A stretch of 64,000 nucleotides of DNA, taken from positions 235,374-299,373 of the forward strand of contig CAIQIK010000020.1 of the NCBI GenBank assembly GCA_903871855.1. The letters run 5' to 3'. This DNA comes from an uncultured Caldisericota bacterium. Its GTDB lineage: Bacteria; Caldisericota; Caldisericia; Cryosericales; Cryosericaceae. The notes below the pieces were generated by a model. It ran no database searches. It had not been told where the DNA came from and saw only the letters and a list, made by a program, of their open reading frames with translations. The translations under genes were made by a program, and so were the position numbers. Shown here one piece after another: positions 1-9,873 of the stretch. Positions within the stretch are counted from its first letter, which is position 1. Every line of letters begins with the position of its first letter.

Positions 1-1054
1 CCATGGTGAGCTAACTGGAATGCTCATTATCTATGCATACATGCGGGACCATGACGTCAAGCGTACGAGAGTGCTGATCCCCGATTCTGCCCACGGAACA
101 AATCCTGCATCGGCATCGATGGCGGGGTTTCAGGTCGTGACCGTTCGCTCCAACGAGCGAGGTGGCGTCGACATGGATGCACTGGACAAGCTCATGGATG
201 ATACCGTAGCGGCGATCATGCTGACCAACCCCAATACTGTGGGATTGTTTGAGGAGAACATCACGCAGATTGCCGAACTCGTGCATGCCCGTGGAGGCCT
301 TCTCTACTATGACGGGGCAAACCTTAATGCTCTCTTGGGGCTCATCCGTCCAGGAGATCTGGGGTTCGATGTAGTTCACTTGAATCTCCACAAGACGTTC
401 TCTACGCCGCATGGCGGCGGCGGTCCCGGTGCTGCTCCCGTGGGCGTCAAGAGATTCCTGGCTGACTACCTGCCGGTTCCCGTTGTTGTATGCAGAGATG
501 GCCAGTTTTCCTTGGACGAGAAGAGACCTCACGCGATTGGCCGCATGTCCGGATTTTATGGCAATACAGCTGTCCTTGCCCGCGCTTATGTGTACATCAA
601 GATGATGGGAAGGGACGGTCTTCTGGCGACAAGCCGGGCGGCAGTCATCAACGCGAACTATGTCAAAGCATTGCTGAGCCCATATTTCTCTCCTGCCTAT
701 GACAGGCCTGTTATGCACGAAACGGTTCTGAGTGCAAAGAGCTATGACAAGTACGGCGTGACGCTGCTCGACATCGCCAAGCGCTTGATGGACTATGGGT
801 ATCATCCCCCGACAATCTACTTCCCCCATTTCCCACCGTATGCAGAAGAGGTCATGATGGTTGAACCGACCGAGAGTGAAAGCAAAGAGACGATGGATTC
901 GTTCTGCGATGCCCTCATCAAGATCAGCCAGGAGGCGAAAGAGAATCCCGACCTCCTGCTGTCCGCTCCGCACAATACCGTGGTAACCCGTGTCAATGAG
1001 ACATACGCGGCTCGTCACCTGGTCACGAGTCATCGTGACAAGAAAGGGGCCTGA
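1..1054 (+). CDS. gcvPB: Glycine dehydrogenase (decarboxylating) subunit 2, 5'-truncated by window
   Basis: This is the C-terminal part of the PLP-dependent P-protein of the glycine cleavage system, which decarboxylates glycine and loads aminomethyl onto the H-protein lipoyl arm. The reading frame is open to the first base, and the codons before the ATG at 20 read HGELTG, a conserved stretch of this family, so the gene starts upstream of the window. Visible motifs are [10 protein letters not shown] and the PLP lysine in [17 protein letters not shown], about 125 residues after the ATG at 20. Split PA/PB subunits are usual in anaerobes and archaea; gcvPA would be expected just upstream. argS starts 4 bp after the stop. 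Confidence 0.93.
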   Translation, partial: HGELTGMLIIYAYMRDHDVKRTRVLIPDSAHGTNPASASMAGFQVVTVRSNERGGVDMDALDKLMDDTVAAIMLTNPNTVGLFEENITQIAELVHARGGLLYYDGANLNALLGLIRPGDLGFDVVHLNLHKTFSTPHGGGGPGAAPVGVKRFLADYLPVPVVVCRDGQFSLDEKRPHAIGRMSGFYGNTAVLARAYVYIKMMGRDGLLATSRAAVINANYVKALLSPYFSPAYDRPVMHETVLSAKSYDKYGVTLLDIAKRLMDYGYHPPTIYFPHFPPYAEEVMMVEPTESESKETMDSFCDALIKISQEAKENPDLLLSAPHNTVVTRVNETYAARHLVTSHRDKKGA

Positions 1055-1058
1055 CTGA

Positions 1059-2714
1059 GTGCTGAATCTACGTGAAACAATAGACCGACAGGTCAGTCTT
1101 GCGCTTGGGGACCTTATCTCTGCGGAGGAGGCCCCTCTTGCGCTTTGCTCGTTGTCCCATCCCGGTTTTCTCGACTACACGCTATCGCTTCCCATGAAAC
1201 TGGCAAGGACGCGGCACAAGGCCCCGCTCGCCATTGCACAGGAACTGCAGCTTGCTGTCGCACACATAGCCTGCGCGGGACTCGTGGAAGCAGTCGCTCC
1301 CGGCTACATCAACATCCAGCTTTCAGATTCGTTTGTGGCTAACCAGCTTACCTCCGTGCTTGGCGTGGAGCCTGCTGTGCTTTTCCAGAAGGACGCGAAT
1401 GGCCAGAAGATCGAGGTAGAGTTCGTGAGTGCCAACCCGACCGGGCCCCTGCATGTGGGCAACGGCCGCGGAGCAGCCCTCGGATCAGTTCTTGCTACGC
1501 TTCTGGAGACCCAGGGATATCATGTGGATCGTGAGTACTACGTTAATGACTACGGGTCAAAGATGAAGCTCTTCACCGAGTCGATCGCGCACTACCTCTT
1601 TCCGATGCTTGGCCTGGAACATCCCATGCCCGACGAGGGTTACCGTGGTGCATATGTGCCTGGTCTGGCGCAAGTCATCTATGATCGGGAAGGGTCGCAT
1701 TTACGATCACTGCGTGAAGAACAGCGTCTCGCAGCCATAGAAGAGGACGGGAAGACGCTTGTATTGGCATCGATTCGTCAGTCGCTGGAAGAAATGGGCG
1801 TCTCGTTCGACACCTGGTTCTCGGAGCGGTATCTCGTCGAGAACGGATGGAATGATCGCGTTCTTCAGCAGTTCAGGGATCGAGGTGTCGTCTATGACAG
1901 GGATGGGGCCGTCTGGCTGCGCTCAACTGATTTCGGCGACGACAAGGACCGAGTGCTCGTACGGCGCGATGGAGAGCCAACCTACACACTGACCGATGCA
2001 GCCTACCACTTCAACAAGTTCCAGCGTGGGTATGTCAAGAGCATCGACGTCTTTGGCGCGGATCACATAGGGCACGTCGTCCCCATGCGGGCCCTTATGA
2101 AGAGTCTTGGGCTCCCCGATGACTTTCTGGAGGTCATCATCTACCAGATCGTACACTTCTTGCGTGGCGGGCAACGTGTCGTCCTCTCCAAACAGACAGG
2201 CGAGATCATCGAGCTGGCCGACCTTGTGCGCGAGGTGGGCAAGGATCAGGCGCGCGTTTTCTTCCTACTTTCATCGGCCGACTCTGAGCTGGAGTTCGAT
2301 CTTGAGGTTGCTAAGGAGAACTCACTCGACAACCCGGCATACTATCTCAAATACACATATGCCAGGCTTTGTAGCGTGATACGGCAGGCAAGTGGCATCG
2401 GAGCTGTTGGCCCTTTCATGGCAAGTCCGGCAGACGTCTCACGGCTGAAGACTTCTGAGGACCGTGAATTGCTGAAGTGTTTGCTGAAAGCGCAGGATGA
2501 GGTCGATGATGCCGCGAGGACAAGGCAGCCCCATCGGATCCTGTATCTCGCAAGCGAGCTGGCCAAGTCGGTCAACGCGTTCTATCAGAAAGAAAAGGTT
2601 ATCCAGGAAGACTCGAACCTGGCACGAGCCCGGATGCTGCTCGTGCTTGTTTCGCAGTGTCTCCTGCAGGCGTATGCCCACGTTCTGGGCGTTACTCTCC
2701 CCGAATCAATGTGA
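1059..2714 (+). CDS. argS: Arginyl-tRNA synthetase
   Basis: Class I aminoacyl-tRNA synthetase that charges tRNA-Arg in the cytoplasm. It has 551 residues, normal for the family. The HIGH-type signature is PTGPLHVGNGRG near residues 128-138, and VVLSKQTGE near residue 373 stands in for KMSKS. The N-terminal Add-1 domain and the C-terminal DALR anticodon-binding domain (NPAYYLKYTYARL onward) are present. The start is a GTG 4 bp after gcvPB, which suggests translational coupling. It leads into rbfA and the DHH phosphoesterase on the same strand. Confidence 0.96.
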   Translation: MLNLRETIDRQVSLALGDLISAEEAPLALCSLSHPGFLDYTLSLPMKLARTRHKAPLAIAQELQLAVAHIACAGLVEAVAPGYINIQLSDSFVANQLTSVLGVEPAVLFQKDANGQKIEVEFVSANPTGPLHVGNGRGAALGSVLATLLETQGYHVDREYYVNDYGSKMKLFTESIAHYLFPMLGLEHPMPDEGYRGAYVPGLAQVIYDREGSHLRSLREEQRLAAIEEDGKTLVLASIRQSLEEMGVSFDTWFSERYLVENGWNDRVLQQFRDRGVVYDRDGAVWLRSTDFGDDKDRVLVRRDGEPTYTLTDAAYHFNKFQRGYVKSIDVFGADHIGHVVPMRALMKSLGLPDDFLEVIIYQIVHFLRGGQRVVLSKQTGEIIELADLVREVGKDQARVFFLLSSADSELEFDLEVAKENSLDNPAYYLKYTYARLCSVIRQASGIGAVGPFMASPADVSRLKTSEDRELLKCLLKAQDEVDDAARTRQPHRILYLASELAKSVNAFYQKEKVIQEDSNLARARMLLVLVSQCLLQAYAHVLGVTLPESM

Positions 2715-2758
2715 ATGAGCTCCCCGCCTCTGTGTGGTGAGCGCGAAGTGAGGTATGC

Positions 2759-3127
2759 ATGAAGAACATCCGTAGGCTGCGGCTTGAGGCGTTCATACGG
2801 CGTAGCGTGGAGGGTCAGCTGGTCCTGATGGATGACCCCGACCTTCGACTCTTGACTGTGACTCGCATTGAACTGTCGAATGACACGAGACTGGCGAAGG
2901 TGTATGTCTCGAGCTTGCTGAATGACGAGAGTCATCAGAAGGCTCTCATGGCAGCTCTGTCCAGGGCTTCGGGCAAGTTCCAGCAGAGGTTGGCGGCTGA
3001 TGTCTCGATGCGCTTCACACCCCTCCTTTCGTTCCATTTCGATCGAGGGTTCGTGAGGGGCACTCAGGTCGTCGAACTGCTCACCGAACTCGAGAAGAAC
3101 GAAAAAAAGGATACCGCGGATTCATGA
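2759..3127 (+). CDS. rbfA: Ribosome-binding factor A
   Basis: Small KH-like protein (122 aa) that binds the 30S subunit and helps late maturation of the 16S rRNA 5' end. The N-terminal RLRLEAFIRRSVEGQL and the central VTRIELSNDTRLAKVYVS match the family's conserved pattern. A GAGGT sequence lies just before the ATG at 2759. The last codons overlap the next gene by 4 bp (ATGA), and the same rbfA-nrnA pairing is common in bacteria, which supports both calls. The usual upstream partner infB is replaced here by argS. Confidence 0.9.
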   Translation: MKNIRRLRLEAFIRRSVEGQLVLMDDPDLRLLTVTRIELSNDTRLAKVYVSSLLNDESHQKALMAALSRASGKFQQRLAADVSMRFTPLLSFHFDRGFVRGTQVVELLTELEKNEKKDTADS

Positions 3128-4125
3128 GAGGGGTCGGTCTCAAAGTAATTGCATCGAGGATTCGCGACGCGAGCGATGTCTTTCTTTTTACCCACGAGTT
3201 CGCCGATGGCGATGCTTTGGGTTCGATGGTGGCGCTCACATTGTATCTGCAGGCAATGGACAAGAGTGTTCATGCGTTTGTCCCAGGCAAGATCCAGAGC
3301 GCCTTCCAGTTTCTCGCAACCGATAAACTGCTGAATACCATGTCTGCCGCCCAAGCCGCGGTTCAGATCGGCGCTGCACGTGTGACATGTCTCAGTGCGG
3401 ACGCGGCCGATATCGATCGTCTGGGTGAGTGGAAGTCTTTGTTCCTCTCTGGGGCAGAGCGTCTGGTGATTGACCACCACGACACGAATACAGGTTTTGG
3501 CGACGTGTTTGCCATAGATGGTTCGGCCAGCTCGTGCTGCGAGATTCTCTTTGACTTGTTCAAAACGATCAACCCACGGCTCATCAACACCAGGATCGCC
3601 TCGGCGCTCTATGCCGGACTGGTTGCGGACACCGGATCATTCCAGTACGCTAATACCAAGGCTCTGTCTCTGGTGCACGGAGCTCAGCTCATTGACCTGG
3701 GCGCGCTGCCCGATGAGATCTCGCGCAGCGTCTACGAATCCAAATCATACGAAAGCCTAAAACTCGTGGCTGCTTCCGTAGCAGCTTCACGCCTCATGTA
3801 TGGTGGACAGATCGTCGTGTCCTACGTGACGCGGAGTATGCTTGCGGACTCGAGCGCCTTGGATGAGGACACCGAGGGCATTACGGATGAATTGCGACGC
3901 ATAGCTGGAACAAAGGCAGTCGTACTGTTCAAAGAGGCCTCAGATGGGTCCGTCAAGGTGAGCCTCCGCGGCAAGTACGGGTTCAACGTCAAACGCATAG
4001 CGACAACGTTTGGTGGTGGAGGTCATTTGCTCGCCGCCGGTTGTACCATTAAAAGTGAGCTCGGCGAAGCCGAAGCGCGCGTCCTCGCCGAGCTGGACAG
4101 ATACCTGGGACCTTCTAGAACTTGA
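3124..4125 (+). CDS. nrnA: NrnA-like DHH/DHHA1 phosphoesterase (nanoRNase / pAp phosphatase)
   Basis: DHH-superfamily metal-dependent phosphoesterase of 333 residues. Family members degrade short oligoribonucleotides, pAp or cyclic dinucleotide products. Motif I is THEFADGDALGS near residues 22-33, the DHH signature is VIDHHDTN near residue 115, and the DHHA1 substrate motif is GGGGHLLAAGC near residue 297. It overlaps rbfA by 4 bp. The first family motif usually has the form H-x-N/D-P-D-G-D; here it is HEFADGD, so the usual proline is replaced. The 3' end overlaps the convergent small membrane gene by 11 bp. Substrate cannot be told from sequence. Confidence 0.88.
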   Translation: MRGVGLKVIASRIRDASDVFLFTHEFADGDALGSMVALTLYLQAMDKSVHAFVPGKIQSAFQFLATDKLLNTMSAAQAAVQIGAARVTCLSADAADIDRLGEWKSLFLSGAERLVIDHHDTNTGFGDVFAIDGSASSCCEILFDLFKTINPRLINTRIASALYAGLVADTGSFQYANTKALSLVHGAQLIDLGALPDEISRSVYESKSYESLKLVAASVAASRLMYGGQIVVSYVTRSMLADSSALDEDTEGITDELRRIAGTKAVVLFKEASDGSVKVSLRGKYGFNVKRIATTFGGGGHLLAAGCTIKSELGEAEARVLAELDRYLGPSRT

Positions 4126-4456
4126 AACTCCTGCTGATATCGTAGACAACTGGCAGGTGATACATGGTATCGCCTGTGAGCATCTTGATGATCGCAAACG
4201 CAGAAACGAGTCCAGGTACGAACCAGAACCAGTCGGCGAGGCGCCAGATAATCGGGAGACGGCCCAGGATTCCGAGGATGACTTCCAGTATTAGCACAAC
4301 AAGTCCTTGTGCCAGATGCAAGCGGAAGAACTCGTTCTTCTTATTGACAAGAAGCGGGATGATCCAGAGGATGCCCAAATAGCACAGTATACCAAAGATA
4401 AGGTCATTGCTGACGCCACTATTCGTCTGTTGTTCCACGGTCGTCCACCCCCACAC
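4115..4456 (-). CDS. Small DUF4870-like membrane protein
   Basis: A 113-residue protein with three hydrophobic segments (about 17-37, 43-62 and 74-92). The pattern of a first helix LIFGILCYLGILWIIPLLV, then FFRLHLAQGLVVLI, resembles the DUF4870/TM2-type family of unknown role; the motif 'F-x-H-A-x-Q' is seen here as FRLHLAQG. It lies at the very end of the long minus-strand run, 42 bp after the TIGR03960-like gene, and ends convergently inside nrnA. The start could be ATG 4456 or a later codon. Function unknown. Confidence 0.6.
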   Translation of the reverse strand: MWGWTTVEQQTNSGVSNDLIFGILCYLGILWIIPLLVNKKNEFFRLHLAQGLVVLILEVILGILGRLPIIWRLADWFWFVPGLVSAFAIIKMLTGDTMYHLPVVYDISRSFKF

Positions 4457-4498
4457 TAGGATATGATATTAGCATGCTAGATTAATCCCGATGCTGTG

Positions 4499-6346
4499 TC
4501 AAGAGCCTGTGGCGTTGATGAGTGCCGAGGTAGGGCAGGGATGCAGATACTCCTGGATGCCGCATGCGTGGCAACCTGTCTCACGGCATGTCGGGAGACG
4601 TTTGCCCTTCTCTGCGGACAGAAATTCTTCGCAGAGAAAGTCTGTTGAGACTCCCGCATCGATGACCTGCCAAGGCAGTTCACTCTGCAAAGGAATACTG
4701 CGATACAGGAAGTCGACGGGGTCAAGACCTGAGGCAGCAATAGCCTCCTGCCAAACGTCGAATTTGAAAAACTCGCGCCAGGCGTCGAATTTGGCCCCAT
4801 TCTTCCAGGCCGTCTCGAGAATGTCGCTGACTCTGCGGTCGCCGCGGCTGAGAAATCCCTCGAGGAACGAGATGCGCGGATCGCCAAACTCGATATGGAG
4901 CTTGCCCTTGAAGGCTCTGAAGCCCTTGCGGAGGTGATCGATCTTGGCATCGTAAGACTCAGGCGTATCCTGGGCGCACCATTGAAAAGGAGTATCGGGG
5001 CGAGGCACGAACGGGTTGATGCTGAGATTGATGGCGATGTCCCTGCGGAAACCTTTGCCAAAAGTGTAGATACGGCTCACCAGGTCAACCATGGCATCGA
5101 GATCCTGTTTCGTCTCGGTGGGAAGGCCAAACATGAAGTAGAACTTGACGAGATGCCAGCCCTTTCCAAACACAGTCCGCAGCGTTTCAAAGATCGATTC
5201 TTCTGTGATGTTCTTGTTGATGACATCGCGGAGGCGCTGACTGCCGGCCTCGATGGCAAACGTCAACGAACCTTCGCGTGTCTGCTTGATCTCGTCTGCG
5301 AGATAGCCGGGGAAGTTCTCCATGCGGAGTGACGGAAACGAAATGGCTACCTTGTGCTCTTCCCTGTAGGCACGTACGAGTCTGACCAGCCCGGGCAGGT
5401 CACTGTAGTCAGTGCTGCTCAGAGACAGCAATCCGACTTCTTCGTAGCCGGTGTTGGCGACGAGTTGCTCGAGTTGCTTCTGGATGGAAGCCAGCGATCG
5501 CTCTCGGGTTGGGCGATAGGAGATGCCAGCCTCACAGAAGCGACAGCCTCGCACACATCCACGAAACAGTTCTATGACACCGCGGTCGTGGACGAGTTCG
5601 CGATAAGGGACAATCGGACTAACCGGAGCAGAAGCATCGTCGAGGCTCTGGACAACTCGCTTGCGTATGGTCCGGGGGATCTCCGGCGAGATGGGCTCGG
5701 CGATAACGTATGGGGCACCCTTGAGGGCCGGGCGCGCCTTGTACAGCGACGGGACATACACACCCTCGACGTGTCGCGCCAGTATCTCCAGCGCATCGTG
5801 ACGGCTTGCTCCGGCCGCGCGCGACACTGCAAGGCTGCGTACAATTTCTGGAAAGAGGTCTTCGCCGTCACCGATACCAAATGCGTCCACGAAGGCGGAC
5901 ATAGGTTCGGGGTTGAATGTGCAACTGCCACCTGCAATGACGATGGGCCACTCGCTTCGGTCCTCTGACCGTATGGGGAGCTTGGCCAGGTCGAGCATGT
6001 TGAGCACGTTTGTATAGGTGAGTTCCGTGCCGAGGCTGAAGGCTATCACGTCGAACGAGCCCAGTGGCTGATGACTTTCGAGAGAGAATAAGGGAGCCTG
6101 GTGTTCTCTGAGCCATGCCTCGAGATCTTGGAATGGAGCGAACACACGTTCCATGACAATACTGTCGGTGGTGTTGAGAAGGTGATAGAGGATTTGGATG
6201 CCGTGAGACGACATGCCGACCTCATAGAGGTCCGGGTAGCTGAGCGCAACGCGAAAGCGACCCTCCCAGTTCTTATGGACGGCGTTGAGCTCGTTCCCTG
6301 CATATCGCGACGGGCCCTGGAAGCGTTCGAGAGAGTGCATATCCAT
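4499..6346 (-). CDS. B12-binding-type radical SAM protein (TIGR03960-like)
   Basis: A 615-residue radical SAM protein. An N-terminal part (SYPDLYEVGMSSHGIQILYHLLN) has the cobalamin-binding-type layout. The 4Fe-4S motif CVRGCRFC (CX3CX2C) lies near residues 264-271, followed by the family signature EAGISYRPTRERS. The C-terminus carries a cysteine cluster (CRETGCHACG near residue 590). This pattern matches the TIGR03960 family, often encoded beside or fused to a DUF2344 protein and near rng/rplU; no such partner is seen here. It starts one base after the rodA stop. A second in-frame ATG two codons later is also possible. Reaction unknown. Confidence 0.85.
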   Translation of the reverse strand: MDMHSLERFQGPSRYAGNELNAVHKNWEGRFRVALSYPDLYEVGMSSHGIQILYHLLNTTDSIVMERVFAPFQDLEAWLREHQAPLFSLESHQPLGSFDVIAFSLGTELTYTNVLNMLDLAKLPIRSEDRSEWPIVIAGGSCTFNPEPMSAFVDAFGIGDGEDLFPEIVRSLAVSRAAGASRHDALEILARHVEGVYVPSLYKARPALKGAPYVIAEPISPEIPRTIRKRVVQSLDDASAPVSPIVPYRELVHDRGVIELFRGCVRGCRFCEAGISYRPTRERSLASIQKQLEQLVANTGYEEVGLLSLSSTDYSDLPGLVRLVRAYREEHKVAISFPSLRMENFPGYLADEIKQTREGSLTFAIEAGSQRLRDVINKNITEESIFETLRTVFGKGWHLVKFYFMFGLPTETKQDLDAMVDLVSRIYTFGKGFRRDIAINLSINPFVPRPDTPFQWCAQDTPESYDAKIDHLRKGFRAFKGKLHIEFGDPRISFLEGFLSRGDRRVSDILETAWKNGAKFDAWREFFKFDVWQEAIAASGLDPVDFLYRSIPLQSELPWQVIDAGVSTDFLCEEFLSAEKGKRLPTCRETGCHACGIQEYLHPCPTSALINATGS

Positions 6347-6347
6347 G

Positions 6348-7457
6348 TCAGAACCTCAGTTCGTCACGGGTACGGTAGACACTGACGACAATGGAAGCGG
6401 CCACGACCTGCGTGAGCAGAGACGATCCGCCATAGCTGATAAATGGCAGGGGGATGCCGGTGACGGGTGAGAGCCCGATGGTCATGCCTATGTTTACAGC
6501 AGCTTGCAGAAACCACATGGCTCCTATGCCGACGACGATGTACCGGGCGAAGTCGTCGGTCAGCGATCGAAAGACGAGGAACGTTGACCAGAGGAGCAGG
6601 ATGAAGAGAAGAACCAGCATCGCACTGCCGGCGAACCCGAACAGCTCTCCGACCAGAGAGAAGATGAAGTCGGCATATTGCACAGGTACAAACGAGAGAG
6701 GGCCCTGGGTGCTTCCTTTGATGCCACGTCCCCAGATGCCACCGGATCCAGTTGCGACGATGGATTGGATGACGTTGTAGCCTGCACCAAGTGGGTCTTC
6801 CTGTGGGTTCAGGAACGTCTCGATTCGTGTACGCTGATATGGTCTGAGGCTGAGCCACGCGCCGCCTGCCGCAAGTGCCACAACCAGCCCCAGAACAATC
6901 AGCTGGCGACCGGTGAGCCGGAAATGGACCAGCATGATGACAGAAATCGCGAGCAGCAGGCTGGCGGATCCCAAGTCCGGTTCCTTCTCGACCAGAAGAA
7001 TAGACGGCACGGCGGCGGCCATGACAAGTAGGATTTTCAGGCCCATGTTGAGTTTCTTCTGGGGAAGCGCCAGGATGACCGCGACAACAAGAATAATCAC
7101 AAGCTTCTGTACCTCACTCGGCTGGAAGCCAAATGACCCTACGATGGGGATCCAGCGCCGTGAGCCGTACATGCCGCGCCCGAGAAACAACACTGTCACC
7201 AGAAGCCCTGTCTGAACGACATAGATCGGCAGGGTGAGGTATCGAAAGACCCGGTAGTTTACGAATTGCAGCATGACTCCGACAGCCAGACTGAGGCCAA
7301 GTAGCAGGAGTGTCTTCTCGAAATAGGAGTAGAAACTTCCGAAGTGTCCAAGGGTATACCGCTCTGCAAGGCTTGCGACGAAGAATGTCGCTAAACTAAA
7401 CCCGATGAGGAGTAGGACGCTTATGAGGAAGAGCAGTGGCAAACGATGGAGCTTCAC
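6348..7457 (-). CDS. rodA: Rod-shape SEDS peptidoglycan polymerase RodA
   Basis: Polytopic SEDS-family glycosyltransferase (369 aa, about ten membrane segments) that polymerises glycan strands together with PBP2 during cell elongation. The hallmark C-terminal stretch GIPLPFISYGGSSLL is present, as is the central KEPDLGSA containing the catalytic-type aspartate of SEDS proteins. It follows minC by 9 bp and belongs to a complete elongation-machine block (mreB, mreC, mreD, PBP2, minC, rodA). FtsW is the alternative, but the linkage to PBP2 and MreBCD favours RodA. Confidence 0.93.
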   Translation of the reverse strand: MKLHRLPLLFLISVLLLIGFSLATFFVASLAERYTLGHFGSFYSYFEKTLLLLGLSLAVGVMLQFVNYRVFRYLTLPIYVVQTGLLVTVLFLGRGMYGSRRWIPIVGSFGFQPSEVQKLVIILVVAVILALPQKKLNMGLKILLVMAAAVPSILLVEKEPDLGSASLLLAISVIMLVHFRLTGRQLIVLGLVVALAAGGAWLSLRPYQRTRIETFLNPQEDPLGAGYNVIQSIVATGSGGIWGRGIKGSTQGPLSFVPVQYADFIFSLVGELFGFAGSAMLVLLFILLLWSTFLVFRSLTDDFARYIVVGIGAMWFLQAAVNIGMTIGLSPVTGIPLPFISYGGSSLLTQVVAASIVVSVYRTRDELRF

Positions 7458-7466
7458 GGGGTGTCT

Positions 7467-8096
7467 CTACTCCAGAAAACGTGTCTCGACGTTCAGTTGG
7501 TCCTGGACGGCGGTCACAACGTAGTAGTGACCGTGTATACCTGCCGGGGCCAGATGAAGGACGGCGCTCGCGCTACTGACGGCAAGTGAAGCGCCACCGG
7601 CGACATCGAGGCACGTTATGGTCGCATCCTGCATTCCCTGGATGCCGGCCACAACAGTCCCTCTGATGGTACCGAATACGAAACACGACCGCATCGTCTC
7701 GACGCGCGATCCCTCGAGAACAGAGCCGATCACAACGACATCTTTGGTCGTCTGGATGACTTCGCTGCTCATCAGGTCATGAGCAATGATCAATACGGTC
7801 TCAGATGGAGAGGTGCCCTTCTTCGACCCCCGTATGCGGTAGTTGGTTATGCCGAGGTTGTCGCCTACGAGCTTTCGCAGATCCTTTTCCAGCTTGGCCA
7901 ACGTCTTGAGACCACATGCCCGGTTCTGAAGGTCGACCTGGAGCTTGAGCTGAGGAAGGATGTGATGCTGGGCGGCCACTTGGATGCCGAGCACGTGCTC
8001 GGCATCCTTCCACTTTGCCTTGGGGTTGACGAGAGCCAGGATTTCCGTTTGGTTCCCCTTGAACACGACGGTGTTCGTCGGACTAGTTGCTGCCAT
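7467..8096 (-). CDS. minC: Septum-site determining protein MinC
   Basis: A 209-residue protein. Its C-terminal half (VVVIGSVLEGSRVETMRSC, then FGTIRGTVVAGIQG and ITCLDV) matches the beta-helical MinC_C domain, which binds MinD and FtsZ; the N-terminal half matches the MinC_N domain. In other bacteria MinC blocks FtsZ ring assembly away from midcell. The ATG at 8096 is chosen because GGAGGG lies 5 bp before it; this start overlaps the PBP2 gene by 14 bp. The frame stays open further upstream, but that part is only the reverse reading of PBP2. No minD or minE lies in the window. Confidence 0.82.
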   Translation of the reverse strand: MAATSPTNTVVFKGNQTEILALVNPKAKWKDAEHVLGIQVAAQHHILPQLKLQVDLQNRACGLKTLAKLEKDLRKLVGDNLGITNYRIRGSKKGTSPSETVLIIAHDLMSSEVIQTTKDVVVIGSVLEGSRVETMRSCFVFGTIRGTVVAGIQGMQDATITCLDVAGGASLAVSSASAVLHLAPAGIHGHYYVVTAVQDQLNVETRFLE

Positions 8097-9873
8097 TTTG
8101 CCCTCCGTACAGATCGAAGTACTGCTGTAACATGCTGTGCACGAGTGGAGCCATACTGGTACTGCGACTGTAGGGCGAGTTCTCGAACATGAGAAGGACG
8201 GCGACCTGGGGGTTGTCCATCGGCGCAAATGCTACCAGCCACGTGTGGTACAGATCCGGAGTACCGGTTTCAGCTGTACCGGTCTTTGCACAGATCTCGA
8301 TGTCCCCGACTTGAATGCGTGTCATTCCGCCAGTCTTCGAAACGAGATTGAGACCCTTTTTCACGGTCGCCAGCGTGGTGGTGCTTATGCCGAGCGTGTC
8401 CTGAACGACCGGGGTTGTCTGAGTCTCCGCTTTAGTCACGGGGTCGACCGAAGTCTTCAGGAGGTGAGGACGCCAAAGGGTCCCGTTCATCGCGATCGAA
8501 CTATAGATGGAGATGTTGCGTATGGGCGTTTCCAGCATATATCCCTGGCCAATGCCCATGTTCATCGTATCTCCTTCGTACCATGATTCTTTGTACTTGC
8601 TGAGCTTCCATTGCGGAGTCGGGTAAAAACCGGTTGTCTCGCCGGGAAGGTCGATGCCGGTGAGCTTATCGATACCGAATTTGTGCGCGTAGGAGTCCAT
8701 CGACTCGATACCGACAAGGCGAGCAACGGTGAAGAAGTAACTGTCACAGGAGTCGGCATAGGCCTTGTAGATGTCTTCGTTGCCATGGGCACCTGGCCAA
8801 ATCCAGCATTTGAACAGCCGTCCTCCAACCGTCAACCCTCCGCCACAGTAGATGATACTTCGGTCAGTTATGGTGCGCGTTTCGAGTCCCGCCGTTCCAG
8901 TGACGACCTTGAACGTGCTCGCCGGAGGGAACGTGCCTGCAATTGCTCGGTTGAACAGAGATCCTTTGGCGGACCACGTTTTCCAGTCTTCGCTGGAAAT
9001 CCCGGAGATGAACTTGTTCGGGTCGAATGTGGGTGCACTTGCCAGTGCGAGGAGCTCGCCGTTGCGCGGGTCCATCATGATCGCTGCGCCCTGGTTGTCT
9101 CCAAGCAGCTCCTCACAGGTCTTCTGCAAGCGGGCATCGATAGTCAGAACGATGCTCTTCCCAGGAATAGCGGGCTTCTCTTGGAGGGTTTTTACTGCCT
9201 TGCCGCCGGCATCCACTTCGATGAGCTTCTGACTCTTCTGACCGCGCAGCAGCGACTCGTATTGCAGCTCGACGCCTTCCTTGCCGATCGTGTCCTTCAT
9301 GACGTAGCCGTTAGCTCCCAACTGCTCGAGTTCAGTGTCGCTTATTTCACCTGTGTACCCGAGGACATGTGCTGCCAGCGTTCCCTGGGGATATGATCTC
9401 TTGGTCGACATGACGAGCTGGATGCCAGGTAGGTCTGGTTCCTGTTCCGCAAGCTTCAATGCAGCGGATTTGCTGACGTTGCGAGCGATGGGGATGGGTG
9501 TGAAAGGGTCGACGCCGGCCTTTTTCACAGTGTCTTTGAGAGTCTGGAGCTTCGTGCCTGTCAGTTGGGCTACGACACCCAGTTCCTGTTCGGAGTTCTT
9601 GAGGTCATAGGTCGTCACGACGATGTCGAATGAGGGGACATCGGTCGCGAGAACGACTCCGTTCCTGTCGTAGATTTCTCCCCGTGGAGCATCCGTGCTG
9701 ATGATGCGAAGACGGTTGTCTTCGGCGACTCCTGCATAGTAGGTGCCTTTGATGACCTGCAGAAAGTAGAGGCGAGCCATGATTCCCAAGAGGATTACTG
9801 TGAAGAGAACGGTGACCGCAAGGAATCGCCGGGTTTGTTTGGACTGTTGAAGCTTATCCATGGTTTTGCTCAA
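8083..9873 (-). CDS. mrdA: Penicillin-binding protein 2 (elongation transpeptidase)
   Basis: Class B penicillin-binding protein of 596 residues that cross-links peptidoglycan during elongation. It has a single N-terminal membrane anchor (about residues 15-38), a pedestal/dimerisation domain from DAPRGEIYDRNG onward, and a transpeptidase domain. Active-site motifs are STFK near residue 318, SCD near 378 in the SxN position (PBP2 proteins often have SSD here) and KTGTAE near 529. It overlaps mreD by 20 bp and minC by 14 bp, so translation is probably coupled through the block. Confidence 0.94.
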   Translation of the reverse strand: MSKTMDKLQQSKQTRRFLAVTVLFTVILLGIMARLYFLQVIKGTYYAGVAEDNRLRIISTDAPRGEIYDRNGVVLATDVPSFDIVVTTYDLKNSEQELGVVAQLTGTKLQTLKDTVKKAGVDPFTPIPIARNVSKSAALKLAEQEPDLPGIQLVMSTKRSYPQGTLAAHVLGYTGEISDTELEQLGANGYVMKDTIGKEGVELQYESLLRGQKSQKLIEVDAGGKAVKTLQEKPAIPGKSIVLTIDARLQKTCEELLGDNQGAAIMMDPRNGELLALASAPTFDPNKFISGISSEDWKTWSAKGSLFNRAIAGTFPPASTFKVVTGTAGLETRTITDRSIIYCGGGLTVGGRLFKCWIWPGAHGNEDIYKAYADSCDSYFFTVARLVGIESMDSYAHKFGIDKLTGIDLPGETTGFYPTPQWKLSKYKESWYEGDTMNMGIGQGYMLETPIRNISIYSSIAMNGTLWRPHLLKTSVDPVTKAETQTTPVVQDTLGISTTTLATVKKGLNLVSKTGGMTRIQVGDIEICAKTGTAETGTPDLYHTWLVAFAPMDNPQVAVLLMFENSPYSRSTSMAPLVHSMLQQYFDLYGGQNGSN

